From Apostichopus californicus (taxonomy: Eukaryota; Echinodermata; Holothuroidea; Aspidochirotida; Stichopodidae), in contig JAIPMN010002631.1 in assembly GCA_020650975.1 (NCBI GenBank), positions 1-24,470 on the forward strand: 24,470 bases of DNA, in the 5' to 3' direction. Shown here piece by piece: positions 1-11,200 of this stretch. Position 1 is the stretch's first letter. Every line of letters starts with the position of its first letter. The notes below the pieces were generated by a model, which saw only the letters and a program-made list of their open reading frames with translations, was not told the DNA's origin and made no database searches. The translations under genes and the position numbers were made by a program.

Positions 1-2164
1 GTGGAATCTGAAAAATGGCCTGAAATTTGGTGGGCCATAAAGTTTTGTGGGCCCTACATTTTTGAGCTCGAAAAGGTATGAGCTCTGCACCATTGGTGCT
101 CTAGTTGAATGTTTGGATGGTGCTTGTACTTCTCAGATTACCTAATGATTAAGAAAAGTTGTACACTTTTCATGAAAATATGCTAAAACCTTGTCTAGAG
201 TTGGACAGTTTATTGAACTGAATTAATATTTAAGGGAAAAAAATAGAATTTGAACAAGTAGACCGATGGAAACTTGCCAGTATTTGTAACAGACAACAGA
301 TGGGAAAGAAACAAAACAGACAATTGTTATTTGTTTATTTTCTTGTTATTTTCCTTTTACAAAATACATTTACAAAGGCCATTTTTCAAGTTTGGCCCAT
401 TTGGACTGAAATGGACAATTATGCAGACTAGCATTATGAAATTAACAGAAAGTTGATGCCAAGTATAATGAATGACATAATTGATTGGATCAGAAAATAC
501 CATCAACTTATCCTTACATGCTCCTAGGTATTACACAATCATGGCCCTTTCCTCTTATATGCTTTTTCAAAAAAGTTTTTCAACATGGTAATCTGAACAT
601 GGAAAGCCCAACGGATGTGCTCCGTACTCTCAGATCATGTGTCCAGGACACCTTGCACATCAGAAAGGAGCCAAAGCTTCCAAGCATAAATTTCCTAATG
701 TGGTACTTGTCAAGACTATTTGATACCTATGGAGCATTTTGGATCTATCTTCATTGGCAAAATGTGGAATGTATCTTATCTTTAATCACAAAAGACATGA
801 TAAATATCAGTCTTTAGCTAGGGAACTTACATTAAAGAGGTATAGTGTGGAAACCAAATATCCTCAAAAACACCTTCAATATCCTTCAGGGTAGAACTAA
901 TATTTAAAAAATTACTATGTAAGGGCAGCAAACTTTGTGTGCAAGGCACCTCAAACTTCAACAATACATGTTTCAAATATTCAACCCACATCTCTAGTCT
1001 TAAATGTCTCTAGTCAAGATTTTTGTTCTTTCTATCTCAGTCGGCATGACTACCAATGTGATATTTGTATAAAAAGAGATGAAAGCCTTTTACAGAAATT
1101 TAAGACATTTACCCTGCCCAGGCATCTGCATACCCACAGACATTTTCCCTGTCAGTATTAATCACATCCATAAAACTAAATTGGAATATTTTAATCCTTC
1201 ATTATCTACATAAAATCCAAGCCAAAAAAGCCAAAAAAAAGCCAAGCTGATGAAATACATTAGGATTTCAGTTCTGGAAATCACCCCCCTCACCTGCCCC
1301 CCCCCCCAAAAAAAACTGATTTTCACATTGTTTGCTCCATTTTGGCTGGATTCCCACATTGTGCTGTCATGGAGTGTCCTGTCCTGTAGTGTCACATCTC
1401 CGACAATACAAACACTACTTAATATGTCGACTTGGCATTTACAATTAGATCCTGACAATACTCGAGCCCAGTGGGGTTTTTTTTGCCTGAATTCCAACAA
1501 AATATTGGAAGAGCTTTCCCTCCAATGCAAACAGTCTCATTATTTGAGGCTTTCCCTTTTTTTAAGTATATTTCAACTGAAAACTTGACATGTCAGTTTT
1601 GACGGTCAAAATTAAATGTTCTCTTTACTGTAACAGTTTATAACAGCAAAATTACTCTTCAAAATGGCCTGAAAATCAAACAGGTCGAGGTGTAACAATA
1701 ATTCTTATAGAGAATGAAGTTTCTTTACGGTAACTGAGAATTCTCTCCAAATCACTTTGAAGCTCAAATTCACCCTAGATGGCCAAGAAACTAGGCTGCT
1801 CTACTGCAGCCATACTTGGTTTTGGAAGTGTAAAACTATAGTGTAAAGACTATTGAGAATAAAAGGGTTCTCCTTATCATAAAAGCAACTCTTCAAGTTG
1901 AACCTTGTCATGAGTACCTTGCATGCTGTTTTCACCGCAATATATATACTTTCTTCAGTCATACATGGAACCGAAAACTGGAAGTGTAAACCTTTACGTG
2001 GAGAATGATATTATTTCTTTGTCATTACTGCAAGTTCACTCTAAAAGTTTCAAGTTTACATATACAGAACTACCAAGCAGGCTGCTGTACAGAAATTGTT
2101 CTCAGCAAATGTCTGGAAGCTGTTATGTTCTCCTGCCACTAAGGGGGCCAGTCTCATTTCAGAC
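1..2164. other. WDR61 3' UTR (minus) and intergenic DNA
   Basis: No coding exon is supported. Minus-strand sequence next to 2165 should be WDR61 3' UTR. Candidate polyadenylation hexamers on that strand are ATTAAA at 1190-1195 and AATAAA at 334-339, neither compelling. Other contents are a C11A8 homopolymer pair at 1297-1315 and a 13-bp hairpin GCACCATTGGTGC at 87-99 whose core recurs at 2446-2457. Confidence 0.5.
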
Positions 2165-2254
2165 TCAAATTGGACAATCGTAGATATGTATGGCCTTGTC
2201 GTCCGAAACTGAAACAATCTTCGATCCGTTTGCATTGTATTTTGCCTGCCATAC
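2165..2254 (-). CDS. wdr61: WDR61 exon 10 (blade 7 and stop)
   Basis: Acceptor TTTTTTACCCAAG, phase 0. Encodes [29 protein letters not shown] and a TGA stop. The last eight residues are identical to human WDR61, which fixes the C-terminus. In beta-propellers this segment usually closes the ring against the N-terminus. Confidence 0.95.
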   Translation of the reverse strand, partial: VWQAKYNANGSKIVSVSDDKAIHIYDCPI

Positions 2255-5200
2255 CTTGGGTAAAAAACAGAACATAGTTCTAAGATTAGACAGGAGGTGC
2301 ATACAAAAGTGGGGAGTCAGTTACGAGAAGGTGTGGGACTTTTGCCCAGTTATTGAGTACCAAATATTGGAAAATGCTTAATCTTTGACAACATTTATAC
2401 TTTGAAACATTCTCACCTTCGAATCTATTGACAAAGTTTGAGCAGGCACCATTGGTGTCGAAGGTAAAAACTTTTCCTATGGCTCAAACTTTCCATACCA
2501 GGCTCCTGATGACACATTTATATTATAATATATCAGGCTTGTAGCTTGATCAACAGTACAATACCTTGATAATCACATTTAAAATGGCAAAGTGGTGGCA
2601 TACCTTTTCACAATCAGTGCATCTACACCACCATTTACATTGGGCTGCTTAATATAAGTCTTAGGCCTTCCCTAACACAGCATCTCACAAACGGTATGTG
2701 AAATCTGTTTGACATACCGTCAATAAATACACAATTATTTAGCTGACTAAACCGTAGTTTTCATAAATCGAGGTGAGACTGTTTCGGCATTTTTTAATGT
2801 AGTAATTTAAGAAAATAAAAAAAGAAATCTTCACCTGCTCTAGATGATCATAGAATGTTGCTACACATTGTCTTGTGCCAGCATTCCATACCTTGACTGT
2901 TTTATCAGCCGAACTGGAAGAAATGAAAAAATAAATAAATAAAATACAAAAAAGAAGAGAAACTAGGAAATTAAAGAGAAACAGACATATTGCAAGGGAA
3001 GAAACATTTGCTTATAGATAGGTTATTCATGTTTTAAATATACAACTTTATTTGCAAAGAGAGGTATCAAAGTTGTAGCTTTGGAAAGAAGAGGCTGTGA
3101 ACATTGATTTGGAAGCTTGAGAGAGTTGGGTCTCAGTTAGGGGGGGGGGGAGAAGAAAGTCCCCCTCCCCAACAGGAACAAGGGTACATCCCATTCCCAT
3201 TCATTTCCAAGTGAAAAATTATCACCTGACTCTAAATTTTTTTAAGAAAAGACATTGATTTTAAAGAAAGTACTGACCTTGAAACAAAATGTGTGTTGTC
3301 CGGACAGAAATGGACGCTATGAACCCAAGATCCATGACCTGATAATGTTCCAGCCAGATTTGCATGTTGTCTTAAAAAAACAAACATGAATAAAAACAAC
3401 AAAATAACAAGTTTGTTACTACATCCTTAGTAGCCATAAACGTCTGTGCACAATAACAGATAGCTTCACCAGATGTAGGCTAAATAAGATTACTTCCATT
3501 CTGTCTTTTAGTCTTACGGAACCAAACGGAGAAAATGGTGACCGAGAGACTCCTTCCGTCTTGATCTACAATGGTTTCCACAGATTTATCATTTAAAATA
3601 AAAGTTTACTTTGTGCATTTATAATTTGACCAGAGATGCAAATGGAAGTGAATTTCTATGCACAAAGTCAAAAGAGTAAAATCTGAATAGGGTGCAGATG
3701 GACAATAAACCAATCAGAATTTGACAGCAGAAATGTATATATTTTGTACATCAATACATTACTCCATTGTCTCCTTCCCAACATACACCTAGAATATACA
3801 AAACTGATTTCAATGTAGACAGCCTTTTCCCTTTATACTTGAGTAAAGTGACCATCATTTCTTGGTTGAACAATTTAACTGTTTCTAAGAAAGTAACATC
3901 GTACATATTGCATGAAACCTTGCAATTTTTTTTACTATTCATGGAACCCTCAAAGTATTTTGACTAAAGAATATGATATTGTGCACTTCGAACATTATGG
4001 AATATTCATCAATGGCCAAGCAACTTGAGCAACAGTAACGCTTCATTTGAAATCACTGCTGCATTCATTATTTCAAGTGTTTTAAGCAGTACAGGTATTA
4101 AAAGCAACAATTTTAAAGACTTACACATCATACACTTTAATGTGTCCATCATCTGAGGCTGTAGCCAGAAGTTGAGAGTCGGGAGAAAAGCAGAGGGACC
4201 TGATTGGCATAGCGTGACCTAGAGAGAGAAGATGCCATTCAGGTTATTACTATCATCTACACACTAATACCAAAATAAAAAACTACTGCTTAAAGCACTT
4301 TTTTGCAACTTGATGTTTCTGGTTATGCCACATCTTTCCGAGTTTAACTTGCAACAACATTTGTGTCCCTGTTAAACCTGCTGCACACTGCCCCAACTGA
4401 AAGCTTCCCAACTCAACTCGACTTTTGTGACCTAGTTTTCAATAGTCGTGAACAGCCAGTCTTACAAATGACCTCCTCCCACTGAACATATGATGAGCCA
4501 ATACAAGGACCATTTTCTGTCAATAACCATTGCTTTTCTATGTCACATACAAAATTGACTTTCCTCTGATTGGCTACATTTATTAAAGCTTGGCATTTTT
4601 TGTCGTGGACCACCGCACACCACCGATTGCAATTTGGGAGAAATGCTACATGTTGAACTTCTCTTAATTACACCGATGCCACTTAAAACTGTTAAATTCT
4701 TCATCAGTCATAGTCTTCAGCATGCAAACTCAAGTGGGCAGTTCACAGTAGGTTTTAAGTGGGCAGTGCACAGTTGGTTTTACACTATGGATCAGTTGAA
4801 CATTGTCCAAAATACAGTGTAGTGCCATTTAATTTAAAAAATAACAAGGCAAGGCTAAACTTTGTATTGAGTAAAGGATACAGTGCATTGCAGAGTGGTT
4901 AAAGCTTTACCAAAAATTACTTAAAATTCAAAATGTTTTACCTTCTAAAGTGTGAAGGAGCTTTCCAGTCTGTAGATCAAAAATATTGACAATTCCATCA
5001 ATAGCTCCGCTCGCTATGAACTTTGTATCGGGGCTCTGTGGGTTAACGAAAGACAATATCTCAAGATTCTCTAAAGTTATATATGCTTCTTTTTTTCTTT
5101 TTGTTAAACCTACCCAGTCATTAAAGCTGTATGTCTTTTTCTATCCACAACAATATCCACACATGAATACCCATAGAATGATGTAATACTTGATATCAAA

Positions 5201-8200
5201 GTAGATCTGGACATACAGATGTAGTAAAAACATTAGTTAGTATACAAGGAAACACATACAAGTAATGGAAGAGAACAATGAAAAGTACGGGTAACTACAC
5301 CCTCTAAGCTCTAAGTAATTTATAAATGGACTACTTATTAGAATGAACTTACATATGCTATACTAAGAGTGAACTTTCCCCTGGTATCCATAGAGGACTC
5401 TTTCTTGCCATCATCCACCTTAAAGAGATTGATTTTACCGCTATGACTGCCAGACGCCAGAAACTTCCCATCAGGAGAAAAGGTCAACGTCCAAGCATCA
5501 ACTGCAAATAAAAAAACATAGAAGCTGTGACAAACGAATTTAGAATAAGCTACAACAGCTGTGTTATCAATCGCAGTAACTGCATAGATATTTGAATTTG
5601 AACACGACAGCATACATTAAAGGGAAAAAAGAGTGGGGCGGGGGAGGAGAAAGGTAACAAAAGGAATAGAAATCATAACAAATACCGGATTGCTACCTAC
5701 AAATTATTTATTACATTTTGATGTGCGGTACTATTGATTATCATTTACATCATATCTCTCCGGACAGTCATAATTATGGGTAATGTATATGGTAAAAGAT
5801 TTAGAGACCTATCAAGGGAAGCCAACATTGTCTGTTCCCCACTTACATCTTACACACAAACACACATCTGTGTTGAAAATACAAGCATTACGAAATGCAA
5901 ACGTCTAAAATGTATCCATGTGAAAATATGAAGTGTGACACAATGTTTTCAATAATCATAGAAGTTAATAGACAAATCCTGCCTAAATATTAAGTAAAGC
6001 AGTGACGACGTGATGCGACCTGAAATGGTAATATTGAAAGTCTTTGTACATTTCTATGGATGGATCATTTTTCTATAAGGAAGAATTAGTGTGATTTAGA
6101 CACTACCATGGATATTTTCATTTTTCAACTCAAAACAAGGAAATTGAAAGCAAGTTTCTTTTTTATACATCCTGTGAGAATATGATCCACTGCAAACTTT
6201 ATTTAACAAGGAAACAAACAAACAACAAGCATATCATATCTACATGCAATGACTACAATGCTGGATTCACTGCGTAAATGCAACTGAAATCCCCCTTAAA
6301 TTAGACACTGGCCACGTATGAGAAACTGAAAGCATGTAGATTAGTACTTTGTAGTCTCAAACGAGACTCAAATTTCCATTCGAACAAGTAACATAAAGCC
6401 TTCGTACGAGGTCCATTGAAACCAAGGATAAATATGGGATAAGTTTGGCCTCCAAGTCCAATACAACAAAACCAAACCTGAAGACAAATACCTGTCATTC
6501 AGCTTTGTCTTGTGTCAAGCAATTTTTAACAGGAGGAGTAAGTTTGTAAGGAAATGACTAGTGTTCAAACGATTATGCATAACAGAAAATACCGATTACC
6601 GATTATTTTTTTCAAAATCGTACCGATTCCGATTCCGATTCCGATTCCGATTCCGATTCCGATTCCGATTATTTGAAAATGAGAAAATATCCCGTTTATA
6701 CGAAATCGGCAATAAAGGTTGGTGATAGAAACAATTATTGTTGTGATTTTCCTCTGTTTCCTTTTGCTTCGTTGTAATACAAGGCTCTTAGGTATCCTTT
6801 TGTATGTACCAAATTACCTCTGGAGTTTCTCGGAAAGAAAAAAAAAGTTTTTTTTAATTTCCAAAATACGAAAATATGACATCCTACCTAGTCAGCACTG
6901 TGCTAAGCGAATGGCCTAAACACCTCGACGTGAATGTCACCTGTTAATGGCTTGAAATGGGCTAAGAATAGTTACTCAAAATATCCATCTCAAAAAGTAT
7001 CTCAGACAAACCATCCATCTTCAATCTTTACCAAAGTGTAAATTTTAATTACATATTGCCTTCATTGCGACAGTATTTTGTACTTATTTTCAGTATTATA
7101 CCGTTTATGAACAAATAGAAATGTTACGAACTTGAAGTTAAACATACCTATTCGTTACGTATTTAACTCCATTCAGGTTCAATTAGAAAATATAAGCTTA
7201 GGCCAATCAAACTGAAAAGCAAATTGTACCATCGTAACTTGTTTAAAATTACTGTAAAATGTTACCAGATTGATGTAAAGAAATAATAACAACTAGAAAC
7301 TACTCCAATATAAAATATAACATTCCCTCTATAAGATATAGCACATACCTTCCAAACAAATGCCGATTTCCAGCAAATTGAAAGTTGTAAACTAACCTAC
7401 GCATTTTTTTTTTGCAAACCGATGGTTAGGCTACATTTCCCATTGACTTAGTGTGGTTGTTAGGCTAACATGTGGTCGAAGATTGCAGTTTACATGGATA
7501 TTTTTATTTTTTATTTGCGACACAACTAGAGCGAATAAACAGATGGCAAGGATAGATTTCCATGCAGTTGACTTAGTGTGAAGTAAGGCTACCATGTGGT
7601 CGGAGATTTGTGGGGATTTTAGGTTATATTCGCTGGTACTGAAATTGCTTCGTGAAGGCCGAAATTTGCCAGTCACTCTGCGGGAAATTCCCGGTGATTG
7701 TGCGCGACCCTCCCGCACTGCTTCAAATTTGATGCGGGATGTGAGAACTGTTTGCGCGATTCGCGCTGCAACTGCAATTCCTAATTCGCGAAATTGGTAT
7801 TGCTGCCATGCTTACTGTGCCGAGAAATATGAAGTCACTAACCACGAGGGAAGCAAAATCGGCGACCCTGGCAGCCTAATTTGATTGAAATTACATTGTG
7901 AAAGACGTATAGAGGGTGTCTTTATTTTAATATTTCGTAGTAAAAGAACAAACCTAATACATCAGTTGATATTTTCAACTTCCATGTTTTTGAATAATGA
8001 TATTTTCACCTTTCATATGTTTTTGAATAATCGGTATGACATAACTGGTATTCCACGTAATTTTTACCGATTCCGATTATGTTCCGATTATGCAATAATC
8101 GGACCGATTCCGATTCCGATTAGGTTAATCGTTTGAACACTAGAAATGACCTCAAATGAATGTTATCAAACATTGATTTTCATTACTGCTTTTGCCTGCC

Positions 8201-11200
8201 TTTGATGTATTAATTCTGGTGTTAGAAATGTGTTTTCACCATGACAGTGTTAAAGGATCTTTCCAAACGATACTAGTGAAGCATGACATAAAACCCATTC
8301 CATTATTAAAGACCACTCATCATGCTTGCATAAACTGCTGACCTTTCCTCCTAAAAAAGACAGGATTAGCCCTGATAGGGCAAGGTTTGCCACCTCCTCC
8401 TGCAGCATATCCCTACCATTTCAAAGGTCAAAGGTGAATATTACAGAACAAAATCTGGGGTTTTCTTTTAGCAAAAATTTTCTGTAACATTTGTTATTAT
8501 ATTCTGCGGTATGTTAGAGATAACCACAACACTACCGAACAAACAGTTAAAGCTTCCTACAAAATTCATGAATAAATAGCACTGTTCTGCACTTATTCAA
8601 GCACTTCTGACATTGTGCTTTTTCGTGCTTATATGATATATCTAGCCTATTGACCAGTGATTGAATGGTACAGTATATTGTCCAACTTTTTCTTCACAGG
8701 GGAAAACTACACTAAGGTGGTATGAATTCAAAGCAAGCATTTAAAAATCTTCAATAATCAAGGGGCTTTAAAACCCAGATAGGGGCGTTAGGGAGAATGA
8801 TATCACCCAATTGAATACTTCAATTCTCACTACGTTTATTATGAAAATGAATATTCATTATTCTTTATCCCCAGGACATTAAAAAGGAATAACTCAGCCT
8901 ACTCAGGTCAAATCATGTGTCATAAAGTCTAGAGTGTATATGTAGAAATCTTCGTAGACATTCAAATATAGATTACCTGGTCCAGCATCGATGGATCTCA
9001 TTTGCTGCCCAACTTCCAGATCCCACAGCCTTATGTGACTGTCTAAAGAGCTTGATGCAGCCACTAGCAAAGACAAGAGACAATCAAAGAATTGTAAAGC
9101 TTGATCAATGTCACCTGAGTACTGCATCAAACGGCAATGGCCAATAAAGAACATAGAGTGTAGTTTAAAACAGGTCATTGTGTTTGCAATGTCATGTCTC
9201 TCTCTGTGTAAACATGTCAGGACAAACACTGCTCATATTTTGATTATTTTCCCTTTTCTCTATTTGAAACTGTACAAAGTTAAAGATGAATCATTTTCAG
9301 CTCACCTGTGCCTGTTGGATTGATGTCCACTGAGATAACACCAAGCTGATGACCTTCTAAAGTCCATCTCAATTTCAGCTCATCATTCTCCCTAATGTAA
9401 AATATGAAGAAGAATAAAACATGTACACAAAGCAACAATTTGATTGGTCAACTCCATTTCGGAGCATCACTGTCCCTAACTAATGCTAAGGGTGTGACCG
9501 TTTAAACGGTTAACCGTTTAACCGGCCGCAAATGCACTATCCGTTTAGAAAATCACAAACCGTATAAACAGAAATATTTTTTAAAAATTTCAAATACATT
9601 TTAAACATGAAAATTATTTAAAAATATGTAAAGAACTGAGTAATGTACTGCAAACTACTGTATCAATAAAAAACAGAAAAACGATGTTTTAGGCATGAAT
9701 AATGTGTTCAATATAATTATAGTAGTAGGCCAATAGTCATGAACTCATGATAGTGTCGTCACTGTCGTTTTCTCAGTTTATATTTGCGACATATATCACC
9801 CCGTACATGTACATCGATCAATGGCATGGTGAAATCCCTTGTGAAAGTATGTTGACCCCAAAAGATGCAAATGGTCGTTCTAGAAAGTACCGTAATAACA
9901 TTAACAACACAAGGCCAGTTTGCTCTCTCAGGTCCGCACGTGTACAGTCATTTTTTCACACATGGTATTATACTGTGCATGCATTGCGGGCGATATTAGC
10001 TTTTTACCGTCACGATAAATATTTATATATATATATTATTGCGATATTTCGATAATTTTTCCCTAACAGAATTAGCGTAAATGTCGAGCTTTGAGTGGAC
10101 GGAGAAAGAGAGATATATGGAGGGGACATTCAAAGAGAATATCTGAAAAACCTTACGATATTTTCACAAATATTGATGCTTAGATAAGTGCTTCCTCACA
10201 ATCAACGAGCGTCTCAAAATTCGCTCCGCTTACGTAAAACTTTTATATATATATAACACGTGGAAAACCCGAGTTTTTACACACATAATTCCCACTGACA
10301 TTGGTCACAGAACATAAGTAGGTCATCGACATTCGAACTTGCCCAAGTTCATCGCACCATGGGAACGACACAACACATTGAACATGATGTTACATTTTCC
10401 CGCCATCTCGACGCCGAGTGTAAATTTTGGTGTAATATGCAAATTATGAATGGTACTTTGCTGAGCGGTTAAAACTTAACCTATTGCGACACAAATTTTG
10501 GGAAGCTGTTGTTGAAGTAACTTTTGTATCAAATGTAAAGTACTGTATGGCACGTGACGTCGCTGCAATCGGAGGCTGCTCAAACCAGTTTCAACTTGAT
10601 TTTTACAACCCATCGCACAACACGTGCGTGCGTAATTTGTTTTCTAAACATGACTTTTAATGAGTAAGCAGGAAAGGTGGGTAAGTTTGCTAAGTTTGCT
10701 AGGCGAGTTTTTGTTTAAAATCTTGTGATAGATAGACAAATATATTGTTTTTTTCAAAAGTTACGATGTTGCCGAAGGCCGAGTTATATAAATTCAGTGA
10801 TCTGAACTTCTGAAGACCACGAATACTGATCATGTGTGTTATTCTTTTCAGCAATTATTACACGAAATGTTCGCCATATTATTGGGCCTAATTAGTAATT
10901 AACATACATTGATTGTCGTCTTGTTGCCTGAATTGCTACCTGTTGGAAAAAACCCTTAATTATTGTACTCATAATGTCCTATTTTCATTAAAAGTCGAGT
11001 GACGGTGCGTCGAAAAAGCCGCGATCGGAAAACGACGTTTAAACGTTTAACCGGACCGGCGGCGATCCGGTTAAACGGTTAGCGAAATATCCGTTAGGTC
11101 ACACCCTTAACTAATGCACAGACCTTCAACAAAGAAACCAGTCCATACATGCTGCAATCAAACAAACTTAAACAAATATATAAGTTTTACAATTAACATC

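Larger units (their letters stand above)
6559..8142. mobile_element. Non-autonomous hAT-like DNA transposon (copy 1) in WDR61 intron 4
   Basis: A 1584-bp element with 17-bp identical terminal inverted repeats (TAGTGTTCAAACGATTA and its complement). It is flanked by a perfect 8-bp direct repeat GAAATGAC. An 8-bp target duplication with a terminus of the form YARNG (here TAGTG) is the recognised hAT superfamily pattern. Subterminal regions hold CCGATT hexamers, eight in tandem at the left and several in both orientations at the right. No transposase-like reading frame is recognisable: the open stretch at 7594-7884 shows no hAT dimerisation or zinc-finger motif. It therefore looks like a non-autonomous or internally replaced copy. 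Being intronic, it is removed on splicing. Confidence 0.88.
5502..8976 (-). other. WDR61 intron 4
   Basis: 3475 nt, phase 1. Nearly half is hAT-like copy 1 (6559-8142). The flanking parts (5502-6550 and 8151-8976) show no further feature. Confidence 0.9.

Noticed and set aside
485-817. 110-codon open frame on the plus strand
   Set aside because: No recognisable domain, no splice or homology support, lies in DNA 3' of WDR61; length is not unusual for AT-rich non-coding sequence.
1162-1530. 122-codon open frame on the minus strand
   Set aside because: Starts and ends in homopolymer-rich non-coding DNA, no family resemblance, and a comparable frame exists on the other strand.
7594-7884. 96-codon frame inside hAT-like copy 1 as possible transposase
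   Set aside because: No BED zinc finger, catalytic residues or hAT dimerisation motif can be seen; an overlapping minus-strand frame is equally open.
10018-10045. AT dinucleotide stretch as a TATA box or origin
   Set aside because: Simple AT repeat inside hAT-like copy 2 with no supporting context.
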